Virus record (IMG/VR): IMGVR_UViG_3300021142_000081
Location: 1 to 39,373 of that record
Reading direction: 5' to 3' (one strand)
From: a virus
DNA: 39,373 nt
The notes below the pieces were generated by a model, which saw only the letters and a list, made by a program, of their open reading frames with translations, was not told the origin of the DNA and searched no databases. Position 1 is the stretch's first letter, and the number at the start of each line of letters is the position of its first letter. The translations under genes were made by a program, and so were the position numbers. This document shows positions 1 through 8,017 of the stretch, in pieces.

Positions 1-1507
1 CTACAGAAAGAGTTACAGGATTTTCATCAAATCCTATAGCATTTCCTATGAGAGAAGCTGTATTGTACACTTGCCATCTAAAAGCAGGAATTGATGTAGA
101 GCAGGTATTTTCTGTAAATACATCTTTATTTGTAATTATTGTAGCTCCTGAAGGAGGTGTTACACAAGGAGCTGGATTTCCATTTATGTCAATGCAGCCC
201 ATATTATCCCAATCATAAGGAGTTGATTTTCTTCCTGCTATATGAAATACAGCAGTATCTGGGGCATTTGTTCTTGTAAAAGAAATACCTACTCCATATA
301 CTTCATCTCCTAAATATCCTACAAAATTGCCTGAAATTTCAGGATTTTTGTAAGATCCTTCTTTCATTGAAACAGTTTGCCAGTAAATTGGCAGGTCAAT
401 CATTTCTGATTGAAGATTTAATATTCTGGGTTGCTGTAAATCGTATAGCATTAAATAGCCATTAGATTCAGTGATACCTTTAGCAGCTATATAAATAGGT
501 CTTCTGGATGTTACATCATCAATAGCAAGATTTTGCTGTATATTTGCATCTATTCCTGTATAAAGATAAGAAAGAGAAGATGAATTTGTCTGAATTGTCT
601 CTACAAGAAAAACAGAAGTTACAGTATTAATTGTTTTTAAAACAACAAGATTAATGTACTGAAAATCTGTGTTTAGGTTGGAAATCTGTAATTTTATTGA
701 TTTAGATACAGAATAGTCTGTAGCTATAGTTATTTGTTCTGTAAATAAAGGAATAGGATTTGTTACATGAAAGTAGTCTGTTACTTTATTTGAGTTTACA
801 TCAGAATAACAAAGGGCAAATTGATACATTCCTGCCTGATTCTGACCTCCTGAAACTACATCTGTTACATCTATTTTAGGGTAGCAGGTGGAAGGAAATA
901 TGTTAATTTTATTGCAATCTAATTCATCTGAATGAAGAATTGGACAATTTAAAAGAGTTTTATTCTGTAATTTAAGCTCAAAATCATCATAATCTATATA
1001 TCTCATAGGATTAAGTCCATCTGAAAAATATATTCTGACTCTGCAATCATCTATTTTTATCCATGACTGTATAGGAAAATCTATATTAAAATTGAGACAA
1101 GATGCATTTACAAATGTGTAGTAGTTTGTAGTTTCTGTCGGAGTTTGTTGCTCTAAAGGAGTATCTTCAACTACAGGATTATTACATTCTCCACAATATG
1201 CAGTTCTATCAGTAGAATCAAGATTTGATTGGTCATAAGTATAACCGATTTCTGATTCACCTGTTTGAGGATTTACAAGAAAATAAAAAGTAAGACCTAA
1301 AGCGGGAACTAAATTAGTATTTAATACTTTAAAACCTTTTAATCTACTGGACAATATATTAGAAGGCTCGTTTGTAATTTGAAACGAAGTATCATTATAA
1401 GAAAGAATACTACCATTATTAAGCAAAGAAAACTCTGTTTCTTTTAACATGGAAGGATTTTTCCACGACATGCCAATCTCAGGTTGATTTAATTGATTCT
1501 CAATCAT
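1..1507 (-). CDS. Large tail protein, partial (tail stabilization-type candidate)
   Basis: The open frame runs from an ATG at 1507 off the left edge, giving about 502 residues without a stop. The visible part is rich in beta-prone, Asn/Thr/Ser-rich sequence and has a CGEC cysteine pair near residue 106. It lies last in a run of conserved connector and tail genes, 18 nt after the preceding stop. In crAss-like phages a large protein distantly related to the P22 tail stabilization protein occupies a similar place, so that is my best guess. No catalytic motif is visible. The frame is sure; the role is inferred from position. Confidence 0.75.
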   Translation of the reverse strand, partial: MIENQLNQPEIGMSWKNPSMLKETEFSLLNNGSILSYNDTSFQITNEPSNILSSRLKGFKVLNTNLVPALGLTFYFLVNPQTGESEIGYTYDQSNLDSTDRTAYCGECNNPVVEDTPLEQQTPTETTNYYTFVNASCLNFNIDFPIQSWIKIDDCRVRIYFSDGLNPMRYIDYDDFELKLQNKTLLNCPILHSDELDCNKINIFPSTCYPKIDVTDVVSGGQNQAGMYQFALCYSDVNSNKVTDYFHVTNPIPLFTEQITIATDYSVSKSIKLQISNLNTDFQYINLVVLKTINTVTSVFLVETIQTNSSSLSYLYTGIDANIQQNLAIDDVTSRRPIYIAAKGITESNGYLMLYDLQQPRILNLQSEMIDLPIYWQTVSMKEGSYKNPEISGNFVGYLGDEVYGVGISFTRTNAPDTAVFHIAGRKSTPYDWDNMGCIDINGNPAPCVTPPSGATIITNKDVFTENTCSTSIPAFRWQVYNTASLIGNAIGFDENPVTLSV

Positions 1508-1525
1508 TTCTATATTACATTTTTA

Positions 1526-2506
1526 TCACACATGTTTGGAATTAATCACTTCATAAGCACTGAATTTTTTTCTAGTGCGCCTAGCCATTTCAACAAGAGT
1601 TTGGAAACTCGGAGTTTTACTGTAATTTATTGCCTGTAACATATATCGGTCAGCTTCCTGTTTAAGTAGTTGATATTTTTGTTGTACATTAGGATCATCT
1701 CCATTGAGCCATAACATTTGGAAATAATATTGCAAAAGATGCCATTCTATAGCTTTTTGTATAATTGGATCTTCTGGGATTAATGGAAGACCAGTGTCCA
1801 AATCTACTGGATACCTGTAATATCTCATATACATTACAGGATTTTTCAAAGTAGTGTAAATGTTATAAAACTCTCCTTGTTGTTCAATAGATGCTTCAAA
1901 AGGGGAAGCTGCATTTACACCTCTGAATTTTCCTTCAGAATCTCCTGGGAATTGAAAATTTTTATGATGGTGTTTTAGAGATTTATTTTTCCTTACTGTC
2001 ATTAATCTTGGATGATTCCATTCATATCTGTAAGCTTCTGTTCCTTGTACATAATCTATAGAAGATATTTTTTGTAGCACTTGTTCATTATTGTTTGTAA
2101 CCATACAGGATTCTACAGCAATTCCATTCATCATGGGATTTACATTTCCTGAACCTGGAATTCCATACCCACAAGTATTTTGTGCTACAAGTTCTGTTAT
2201 TTCCCTATTATAAATAATAAATCTGCTTTCTGGTTGAGGTATTTCTAGAGTCATTGGTCTATGCTCATCAAGAAGCCACAGGGAATTTAATAGAAAGTAG
2301 TCGCATGGAGCATCAGCTTTATTATCTTTTGCAAATATAATAGCATCAGCTAAATCATAAGCAGCAACCCCTAGCAAATCTATTACATACTTTATTTCTG
2401 AATAAAATCTACCAGTATCTAATAAATTAGATGCAGAATAATTGCTTAAATTATCTTCAATTCTGGCTAGGAGCCTCTCTGCACCCACCATTTTCATTTC
2501 TTGCAT
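1526..2506 (-). CDS. Conserved tail/connector structural protein (putative)
   Basis: 326 residues. A helical N-terminal third is followed by mixed sequence with the run NPVMYMRYYRYPVD and a basic C-terminal tail (RRTRKKF). No enzyme motif. The start overlaps the preceding gene by 50 nt; ATG codons at 2506, 2497 and 2491 are all possible. It sits between two probable tail-assembly genes and the large tail protein, so a neck, ring or tail-tube role is likely, but I infer this only from position. Confidence 0.7.
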   Translation of the reverse strand: MQEMKMVGAERLLARIEDNLSNYSASNLLDTGRFYSEIKYVIDLLGVAAYDLADAIIFAKDNKADAPCDYFLLNSLWLLDEHRPMTLEIPQPESRFIIYNREITELVAQNTCGYGIPGSGNVNPMMNGIAVESCMVTNNNEQVLQKISSIDYVQGTEAYRYEWNHPRLMTVRKNKSLKHHHKNFQFPGDSEGKFRGVNAASPFEASIEQQGEFYNIYTTLKNPVMYMRYYRYPVDLDTGLPLIPEDPIIQKAIEWHLLQYYFQMLWLNGDDPNVQQKYQLLKQEADRYMLQAINYSKTPSFQTLVEMARRTRKKFSAYEVINSKHV

Positions 2507-3128
2507 GTTCTTCTTGTTTATTTTTTTCAGCTAAAGCTTTTCTTTTATTACGCATAGCTCTTTTTCTCTTTACAGATCTGGAAACTGAATCTATCCCTCT
2601 GAGCTTAAAATCTTCTGCTTGCCATTCAAAATATTCTTTTCCCTGATTTACTCTTTCAACCATCATATCTGTCATTGCATCACACATAGAGAATTTATAA
2701 CAGGAGGCTTTTCTGAAATTACAATTTGATACATTAAACCAAATTGCATTGTAATCAAAAAAGTATCTTTTAAGATAGTTTTTATTTTTAGAATGGTGTA
2801 TTTCTGGAAATTTGTTATATTTTTTAAAAATTATAGCTTTTTTCCATTCTGGTAGATTAGATGTTTTTAAATTTTCCATCATCTCCTCTTTATCTTCATG
2901 GAAGATTTTAGGTTTATATTTGGAAATAATCAAAACTCCTGCTTCTTTATGAAGTTTAAAACCATCTGCATTATCCACTACCCATTTGGCTATTTCTTTA
3001 TTAAAGTTTCTTACTAAAGCTCTTATTCTGAAGTCAGTCATATGACTTTTTGTAATACCAAATCTTTCTCTGACCTTATCATAAAAATCTTCTGGGAATA
3101 CCTGATTTGAATTCTTTTTTAATTTCAT
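2457..3128 (-). CDS. Conserved structural-module protein of unknown function
   Basis: 223 residues. The N-terminal part is mixed helical (FPEDFYDKVRERFGI), the middle has scattered Cys residues, and the C-terminal 50 residues are strongly basic and helical (SVKRKRAMRNKRKALAEK). It begins 2 nt after the stop of the upstream gene and overlaps the downstream gene by 50 nt, so it is translated with the tail unit. I do not recognise a family. The basic tail could contact nucleic acid or another virion protein; this is a guess. Confidence 0.65.
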   Translation of the reverse strand: MKLKKNSNQVFPEDFYDKVRERFGITKSHMTDFRIRALVRNFNKEIAKWVVDNADGFKLHKEAGVLIISKYKPKIFHEDKEEMMENLKTSNLPEWKKAIIFKKYNKFPEIHHSKNKNYLKRYFFDYNAIWFNVSNCNFRKASCYKFSMCDAMTDMMVERVNQGKEYFEWQAEDFKLRGIDSVSRSVKRKRAMRNKRKALAEKNKQEEHARNENGGCREAPSQN

Positions 3129-3130
3129 AA

Positions 3131-3898
3131 TTAACTATCTAAACCATTTTTATCGTTAGTAAGAATTCGTTGTGCTGTTTTGTCAACCTCATTGAGGTCT
3201 GGATTGGAATCGGGGGTAATAGATTTATAAACCTTTGCAAGTCTGTTAATTAACTCTTTTTTTACGTCATTTTCGAGGTAAAAAGGACACACAAGTTGGT
3301 AATCTACTGGTCTTTTACATACAGTTTCTTCTGGTTGAGGGCAATTGGCACAAGGAGATTCAAAAGTATTAAAAATATCCACTTCATATTTATCTTTAAA
3401 ATATGCTTCTATTGTAACTTCTTCGGGTGCATATATATCTTTTTTAGGAATTGGAATATATAAATAGCCATTTCTGAAGAAATAATAATATTTATTTTTA
3501 TCTACATATTCTCTTTTTTGAATAGCATTCCATTGTCTTGGAGTTACAGGATCTTCAAAAGAAGATAAATTTATTGAAGAAATACCTTTTATTATATCTC
3601 CATGTGTAAATGTATACGTAGAGGGAAGAATTTGTTCACTCCTCATTAATTTTTGGCAAAGTCTTACTTCTACATCTGTACATTCTGAAACTGGAACTTC
3701 TACCATTTTTACGCATGGTAACACTGACCAACCTTCAGATAGTCTGGCTAGTTTCTTTTTTGCATCATTATCTTTTTTAATAAAGTCAGCAATAATACTT
3801 CTTGTTTCACTAACAATGAATCTAGGGGAAATAAAATCATCGAGTGATTCTGCCCTCATCATTGTAAGTATATCACTAATCCACTGAGATACAAGCAT
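3131..3898 (-). CDS. Putative head-tail connector / ring-type protein
   Basis: 255 residues. The N-terminal region is helical (WISDILTMMRAES), the middle beta-rich, and a cysteine cluster follows near residues 183-205 (CANC, then two single Cys), which may bind a metal. Overall layout resembles adaptor or ring proteins that extend the portal in podoviruses, and the position at the head of the tail unit fits. It is the first gene after a strong terminator (3992-4021) and a repeated promoter-like motif at 3958-3969, so it probably opens a transcript running left out of the window. Family assignment is tentative. Confidence 0.65.
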   Translation of the reverse strand: MLVSQWISDILTMMRAESLDDFISPRFIVSETRSIIADFIKKDNDAKKKLARLSEGWSVLPCVKMVEVPVSECTDVEVRLCQKLMRSEQILPSTYTFTHGDIIKGISSINLSSFEDPVTPRQWNAIQKREYVDKNKYYYFFRNGYLYIPIPKKDIYAPEEVTIEAYFKDKYEVDIFNTFESPCANCPQPEETVCKRPVDYQLVCPFYLENDVKKELINRLAKVYKSITPDSNPDLNEVDKTAQRILTNDKNGLDS

Positions 3899-3971
3899 TA
3901 AATTATATTTTGATTAAAAATAGGGAATATAATTGGAATTTGAAAATGTTTAATCAAATTAGGTTAGATTT
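3871..3971 (-). promoter_or_regulatory. Candidate phage promoter, copy 1 of motif ATYTAACCTAAT
   Basis: On the minus strand ATCTAACCTAAT (3958-3969) is followed after 26 nt by TATATTCC. The flanking 17-mer AAATCTAACCTAATTTG is identical to one upstream of the portal gene. It lies 60 nt from the ATG at 3898, just after a terminator. Repetition, spacing and location support a promoter; no transcript data. Confidence 0.5.
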
Positions 3972-3991
3972 ATGAATTAACATTTATTAAC

Positions 3992-4021
3992 AAAAATAGC
4001 CACCTTTTTAGGGATGGCTAT
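3992..4021 (-). terminator. Intrinsic terminator after the 4043-6395 unit
   Basis: Minus strand: ATAGCCA pairs with TGGCTAT, with an inner CC/GG step and a short A-rich loop, followed directly by TTTTTG. It stands 21 nt after the stop of the 70-residue gene, so it closes that transcription unit. Confidence 0.8.
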
Positions 4022-4042
4022 CCTGTTATTTTGGAAAAATTA

Positions 4043-4255
4043 TCATCTGAAATCTTCTGGCTTTAATTTATTTTCTTGTTCCTTTATATATTCCTGATAA
4101 TCCACTTCTTCCAAATTTCCCGACATTACATCAAGATTAAAACAAAATGTCAACAACTTTTCCCAAAACCAATTAGTTCCTTCCAAGAATATAACATCAT
4201 TTTTTATAGTTATGTACACTGGAATTATGCCCTTATAATAGCCTTTTACTTTCAT
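4043..4255 (-). CDS. Small hypothetical protein (70 aa)
   Basis: 70 residues, unknown family. The N-terminal half looks beta-rich (GYYKGIIPVYITI), the rest has Trp/Phe-rich (NWFWEK) and acidic segments. Its ATG overlaps the TGA of the metallophosphoesterase by 4 nt (ATGA), which indicates translational coupling, and a strong terminator follows its stop. It may be a partner of the phosphoesterase, but nothing in the sequence proves it. Confidence 0.7.
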   Translation of the reverse strand: MKVKGYYKGIIPVYITIKNDVIFLEGTNWFWEKLLTFCFNLDVMSGNLEEVDYQEYIKEQENKLKPEDFR

Positions 4256-5643
4256 ACTGTTTTATAGAATTCTCCTAAAATTCCTGGTTCTTTATCTGAA
4301 AAAATTAAAGCTGTTCCTCTTTTTTGATTTCCCGTAAAATTATTCTTATCATGCCAAGCATCTGTGCCAGAAATAGAAGAAAAATGTCTTACTACAACTC
4401 CATTAAATTCATCTTCTGATTGATGTACTTTCTTTTTACTAGAATGTAAATGGCCAAGTTGAATGATTCTAAAAGCAGATTCTCCCCACATTTGAGGGAC
4501 TTCTGTAGCTACTGTAAGAGGAAGTGTATTAGCATTTGTATCTCCATGACACCATGTTAGAAGATTTTTTCCCACAAGTTTGTGTTTTCTGTTTCTTGGT
4601 TCTGCATTTATACTAACCTGAGTGTCATTTCTATAATAGGCTTTTAGAGCTATTCCTAGATGTTGTTCTGAAAGTTCACAATGATTTCCATTAATATTGA
4701 TAAATTCTACTTCTGGAGCATATTGTTTTAATATTTCTATTCCTTCAGATATAAGCTCTAGGGCAGTTTGAAATACTTTTGAAGCTCTTGTATCACTTTC
4801 TACATATGTGCCAGCAGTAGTGGTTGATTTAAGAGAATCTGTATGCAGAGTATCTCCCAAAGTACTTAGAATAAACTTTTTAACTCCATAACACTGGTAT
4901 GCTTTTAGGGAAAGATATTTAATACAATCTAAAAACCTCTTTTTGGCAATTTCCAGATTGTATCTTTCTCCTGTTTCAGCTTCTGATACTAATTTACCGA
5001 GGTGCAAATCTGCAATATTAATAACTACTGTATGGGATAATTCCTTATTTTGAATTTTATCTTCCTGCCAATATTTAGCACTTGTATTGTTTTTAAATAT
5101 TGCAATGTTCTTATTATTTACAAAATCTGTAAATTCCTTCTTAAAATCTATTTCAGAGGCAGTTGTAGATTTCTTAATGCTGGAAAATAACACAGACATT
5201 CTATAGCCTACAGCTTGATCTTTAAACCAAATTTGGCTTATTTTAAACTCTTTTGGATCTATATTATATTTGACAAATATTTCTTCGTCTGTAGGCTTTT
5301 CTGTAACATTATCCTCCAACTTAGCTGTTCCTTTATCCCTATCTTCCTGATAGGTGTACTTGAAGTATCCTGGAAGAATTGATGTAGTATTTATAATTGA
5401 ATTAATATCCTGTGTTATTAATCCTTTACAAACACAATTACCTTTTGTACATTTATCCTCCAGACATTTTGGCTTAAATTGAGCAAATCTCTTTCTAATA
5501 TACTCAGGATCAATTGTTTCTTTAGCCAGAAAACTGATTTTCTCTGCTATTACTTTCCAACTGATTACTCCTTTTTCTTTTAAATCTTTAATTTCTGAGT
5601 AATATTTTTGAAAATAATTATCGACTGATTCTTTTTTAGTCAT
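4252..5643 (-). CDS. Calcineurin-like metallophosphoesterase
   Basis: 463 residues. The two-metal phosphoesterase motifs are all present: DLH at residues 212-214, GD at 263-264, GNH at 319-321, a lone His at 366 (CHGD) and GHLH at 397-400. Such enzymes hydrolyse phosphodiesters (SbcD/Mre11-type nucleases) or phosphomonoesters. The first 200 residues are a separate domain with a possible DNA-binding helix region and a cysteine group (Cys60, 65, 70, 72) that could bind zinc. Crassvirales often carry a phosphoesterase near tail genes. The substrate is unknown; a role in DNA processing or degradation is inferred. Confidence 0.9.
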   Translation of the reverse strand: MTKKESVDNYFQKYYSEIKDLKEKGVISWKVIAEKISFLAKETIDPEYIRKRFAQFKPKCLEDKCTKGNCVCKGLITQDINSIINTTSILPGYFKYTYQEDRDKGTAKLEDNVTEKPTDEEIFVKYNIDPKEFKISQIWFKDQAVGYRMSVLFSSIKKSTTASEIDFKKEFTDFVNNKNIAIFKNNTSAKYWQEDKIQNKELSHTVVINIADLHLGKLVSEAETGERYNLEIAKKRFLDCIKYLSLKAYQCYGVKKFILSTLGDTLHTDSLKSTTTAGTYVESDTRASKVFQTALELISEGIEILKQYAPEVEFININGNHCELSEQHLGIALKAYYRNDTQVSINAEPRNRKHKLVGKNLLTWCHGDTNANTLPLTVATEVPQMWGESAFRIIQLGHLHSSKKKVHQSEDEFNGVVVRHFSSISGTDAWHDKNNFTGNQKRGTALIFSDKEPGILGEFYKTV

Positions 5644-5649
5644 TTTTAT

Positions 5650-5898
5650 TTAATTTGGTGATTGTGGAATTGGTGGTGTGGGCGGAATCATAAAATATTC
5701 ATAGTTGTATTTGTAATTTGGAAAATGTTTCTTTAGCTCTTTATCATGATGAAATAAATCTTCATCATCTACAATTATGGATTCTTCCATATCTAATATT
5801 TCATTTCCAAATTCATCTTCATAATGTTCTATTTCCTTATCTATTGTTTCTATTAGATAGGGAACATTATATTTATCTAAGAATTCTTTAAAATTCAT
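5650..5898 (-). CDS. Small acidic hypothetical protein (82 aa)
   Basis: 82 residues, very acidic in the middle (EHYEDEFGNEILDMEESIIVDDED would be the region 22-45; key feature is 14 acidic residues there) and ending in a Pro-rich tail (PPTPPIPQSP). No family recognised. It lies 6 nt upstream of the phosphoesterase start and is probably cotranscribed with it. Confidence 0.65.
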   Translation of the reverse strand: MNFKEFLDKYNVPYLIETIDKEIEHYEDEFGNEILDMEESIIVDDEDLFHHDKELKKHFPNYKYNYEYFMIPPTPPIPQSPN

Positions 5899-5933
5899 AA
5901 TTTTTAATTATTTCAATGTAAAGATAGTAAAAT

Positions 5934-6395
5934 TTATTTAATATCCAAACTATGTCTGGATTTTAACATTTCTATCTTATGATCTATTATTTGTTTTATT
6001 TGGTTTCTTGTATATGTGGTTATTTGTCTATTAGTAAATCTTAAAGGAATATAACCTAAAGTGGCTAATCTTTTACTTCGTAAATTATCAGACTTAAGTC
6101 CTTCTTTGCTATTGTGTTGTCTACCATCACATTCAATAAATATATTATATGTTGTAAGAAGAAAATCAAGTATGTATAATTTAGGAACTTTCATAGTTGA
6201 TATAACTATGGGAACTTGAAATTCAAATTTATATCCTAACTCTTTAAGGTATTTGTAGAGTATTTTTTCTTGTGGAGTAGAATTTTCCCTCAATCCTGCT
6301 GCATTAGTTTCTCCTATCTTTTTAAGAAATATTATTCTTTCTTCTTTAGAATATCTTTTAGTTTTAACAGTTTTCTTCTTGACTTTTTTAGCCAT
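5934..6395 (-). CDS. DUF559-type endonuclease-like protein
   Basis: 153 residues from the ATG at 6395, chosen over 6440 because it follows an AAAACCAAGCAA leader typical of this window. The N-terminus is highly basic (KKVKKKTVKTKR). The core has the DUF559 / Vsr-like pattern: STPQEKILYKYLKELGYKF, then LDF, then FIECDGRQH, then RSKRLATLGY and LRF. This is a PD-(D/E)xK nuclease relative. It may be a free-standing homing nuclease or a repair/restriction nuclease. It is first in a small minus-strand unit with the phosphoesterase, which hints at nucleic-acid processing. Confidence 0.8.
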   Translation of the reverse strand: MAKKVKKKTVKTKRYSKEERIIFLKKIGETNAAGLRENSTPQEKILYKYLKELGYKFEFQVPIVISTMKVPKLYILDFLLTTYNIFIECDGRQHNSKEGLKSDNLRSKRLATLGYIPLRFTNRQITTYTRNQIKQIIDHKIEMLKSRHSLDIK

Positions 6396-6418
6396 TTGCT
6401 TGGTTTTTCTGAAAATAA

Positions 6419-6464
6419 AGTTTATATTTGTGGTACACAAGTATCAAATAGAATTAGGTTAAAT
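6419..6464 (-). promoter_or_regulatory. Candidate phage promoter, copy 3 of motif ATYTAACCTAAT
   Basis: Minus strand ATTTAACCTAAT (6453-6464) is followed after 26 nt by TATAAACT, the same spacing as the copies before the portal gene and the 3898 gene. It is 58 nt upstream of the ATG at 6395. Confidence 0.45.
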
Positions 6465-6503
6465 AAATGTTGATAAGTAATTTAACTTAATTTTGTTAAA
6501 AAT

Positions 6504-6533
6504 TTGGAAAGCACAAAAAGAATTATTATAATT
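6504..6533 (+). promoter_or_regulatory. Possible Bacteroidetes-type promoter for the small RNA
   Basis: TTTG followed about 20 nt later by TATAATTG, close to the Bacteroidetes consensus TTTG / TAnnTTTG, immediately before a structured RNA that ends in an intrinsic terminator. Confidence 0.4.
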
Positions 6534-6695
6534 GCAGCATAGTATTAAATACCCCTGAACGGTTGCTAATAACTAGGATAAATTTTGATTGTAACATAGA
6601 GTTATTATAAATTTTCTAGTTCTTACACTGGTTCAGGCTTTGTAAGGATTTTTGAAAGCAGTCCCCTACAAAGTAATTTGATAGGGGATTTTTTT
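6534..6695 (+). ncRNA. Rod-like structured small RNA of unknown family
   Basis: CCTGAAC (6554-6560) pairs with GTTCAGG (6631-6637); after a large internal loop AACTAG (6571-6576) pairs with CTAGTT (6616-6621), and TAAC (6592-6595) with GTTA (6601-6604) closes the tip. A short GCTTT/AAAGC hairpin follows and then an intrinsic terminator. The rod with a central bubble resembles 6S RNA in outline only. No open frame of note. Internal AACTAG/CTAGTT also occurs in the RNA at 37478-37578. Confidence 0.55.
6662..6695 (+). terminator. Intrinsic terminator of the small RNA
   Basis: TCCCCTA (6662-6668) pairs with TAGGGGA (6682-6688), followed by seven T. On the opposite strand there is no T run, so it serves the plus strand. 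Confidence 0.85.
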
Positions 6696-6699
6696 ATTA

Positions 6700-6990
6700 T
6701 ACTCTCTATGGGACGGGATAAGCCACCAGCAATAGAGTTTTAGTGCTACTGGGGGAATTCTACACAGCACAGCGATGGTACTAATTAATGAGTCGCAGGA
6801 TAGAAGGGAGGGTTAGATTACTTCCACAGTTGATTAATAGTTTACACATTCTAACTTGATGTAAACCTCTTACAGATGCAATGGCTCCAAAAGCATGTAT
6901 CATTAAGTGTAGTAATCACCCAGAAAAAATGGGAATAGATTACTATGCTCTAAACAGAAAACAATTCACCAAAAGCATACTAAAATACAA
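6700..6990 (+). ncRNA. Structured RNA-like leader upstream of the HNH gene
   Basis: No gene in this stretch, but several perfect helices on the plus strand: CTCTAT 6704-6709/ATAGAG 6732-6737; GTGCT 6743-6747/AGCAC 6766-6770; GCG+ACT/AGT+CGC at 6772-6796; GTTTACA 6840-6846/TGTAAAC 6860-6866; AGCAT 6892-6896/ATGCT 6945-6949 directly enclosing AGTAATC 6911-6917/GATTACT 6938-6944. It ends next to the ATG of the homing endonuclease. It could be the remains of a mobile intron or an untranslated leader; I could not find a group I core. Confidence 0.45.
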
Positions 6991-6993
6991 ACA

Positions 6994-7473
6994 ATGATCG
7001 AAGAAATCTGGAAAGAAATAAATGGGTTTGAAAATTATTCAATTTCAAGTTTAGGAAATGTTAGAAGTAATAAAACTTACGAGTTATTAAAACCATCTTT
7101 TCAACGCAAATACTTAAAAGTGGGATTATATAAAAGCAAAGTTGGTTATAGTACTTATACTATCCATAGACTTGTAGCCTTACATTTTATAGATAATCCT
7201 GAAAATAAGTGCCAAGTAAATCATATAAATTGTAATCCTAAAGATAACAGACTAGAAAATCTAGAATGGGTAACTAGAAAAGAAAATATGAGACATGCAT
7301 CTAATATGGGGTTATTGAAAGGTAAAAGTACAGTAATAAAGAGTTTTGATATAGACGAGATTATAAAAATTAAAGAGATGTATAATAATGGAAGTACTAT
7401 AGAAGAAATTGCTTCCTGCAAAAAAGTACCTCAATATATAATAAGAACTTTTGTTTTACATATAAGTATTTAA
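6994..7473 (+). CDS. HNH homing endonuclease (NUMOD4-HNH type)
   Basis: 159 residues. N-terminal NUMOD4-like segment (EIWKEINGFENYSISSLGNV, residues 4-23), then the HNH core with HRLVALHF, QVNHIN and NRLENLEWVT, followed by a helical C-terminal part (DEIIKIKEMYNNGSTIEEIA) that looks like a helix-turn-helix DNA-binding tail. Such enzymes nick or cut an unoccupied allele and spread their own gene. It is the only plus-strand gene between two minus-strand units, with structured RNA before it and a shared terminator after it. It is a free-standing mobile gene as far as I can see. Confidence 0.9.
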   Translation: MIEEIWKEINGFENYSISSLGNVRSNKTYELLKPSFQRKYLKVGLYKSKVGYSTYTIHRLVALHFIDNPENKCQVNHINCNPKDNRLENLEWVTRKENMRHASNMGLLKGKSTVIKSFDIDEIIKIKEMYNNGSTIEEIASCKKVPQYIIRTFVLHISI

Positions 7474-7510
7474 AATTTCTGGGGTGGCGATTTCTTCAAA
7501 TATATGGCAT

Positions 7511-7544
7511 AAAAAAGGCTACCATTTCTAGTAGCCTAATTTTA
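7511..7544. terminator. Bidirectional intrinsic terminator between HNH gene and lysozyme
   Basis: GGCTAC (7517-7522) pairs with GTAGCC (7531-7536). On the minus strand six T follow, ending the long structural/lysis unit; on the plus strand TAATTTT follows, ending the HNH transcript. Confidence 0.8.
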
Positions 7545-7558
7545 AAAACCAACATCTT

Positions 7559-8005
7559 TTATTTAGTGAAATATAAATCAGATTCTGCTTGTCTCCTCCT
7601 TACTAATCCTGGAAGAATTTGTGATCCTGCATGTGTCCATTTAGCAAATTCTGAAGCTATAGATGGATCATTAGGGTTGATATTAATTTTCTTTAGGAGT
7701 GTGCTTCCTGAGAGAGAAAGTGCCCCTAAATTATAACAAAATGATACTAGTGCATCAAATTGATTTTGAGTTAAAGGTTGTTTAACTAAAGTATTTACAC
7801 TAGTTTCATATTTAGGCAGAGTTTTAGCAAAAAGATCTTTAGCTCTTTGCAAAGAAATGACATCCTCAAGTTTTACTGGAGTTCCATCTTCATATCTTGT
7901 AGAACCATAACCTATAGTTGCTACTCCTACAGAATCAAGATATGCTTCTAGTTTGCATCCCTCAAATTCTGTTATTAAGTTTATTCCTGCTGCTCCTGTT
8001 GTCAT
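7559..8005 (-). CDS. Endolysin, GH24 (T4-type) lysozyme
   Basis: 148 residues, full length for a single-domain phage lysozyme. It cleaves the glycan strands of peptidoglycan. The GH24 catalytic triad spacing E-8aa-D-5aa-T is present at Glu15, Asp24 and Thr30 (FEG...YLD...ATIGYG), followed by NQFDALVSFCYNLG and the C-terminal PGLVRRRQAE box. No signal peptide, so it needs a holin for release; membrane proteins of the same unit lie just upstream. Last gene before the terminator at 7511-7544. Confidence 0.95.
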   Translation of the reverse strand: MTTGAAGINLITEFEGCKLEAYLDSVGVATIGYGSTRYEDGTPVKLEDVISLQRAKDLFAKTLPKYETSVNTLVKQPLTQNQFDALVSFCYNLGALSLSGSTLLKKININPNDPSIASEFAKWTHAGSQILPGLVRRRQAESDLYFTK

Positions 8006-8017
8006 TAATATATTATT

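Noticed and set aside
6704-6800. Resemblance to 5S rRNA (GGGATAAGCC and GCGATGGTACT)
   Set aside because: The two boxes are about 60 nt apart instead of adjacent and the flanks do not fold into the 5S helices. A 9-mer match is likely by chance in this much sequence.
6534-7545. Group I intron carrying the HNH gene
   Set aside because: I found no P7/S core such as the usual ACGACTA and ATAGTCC boxes, and the flanks do not join into an exon on either strand.
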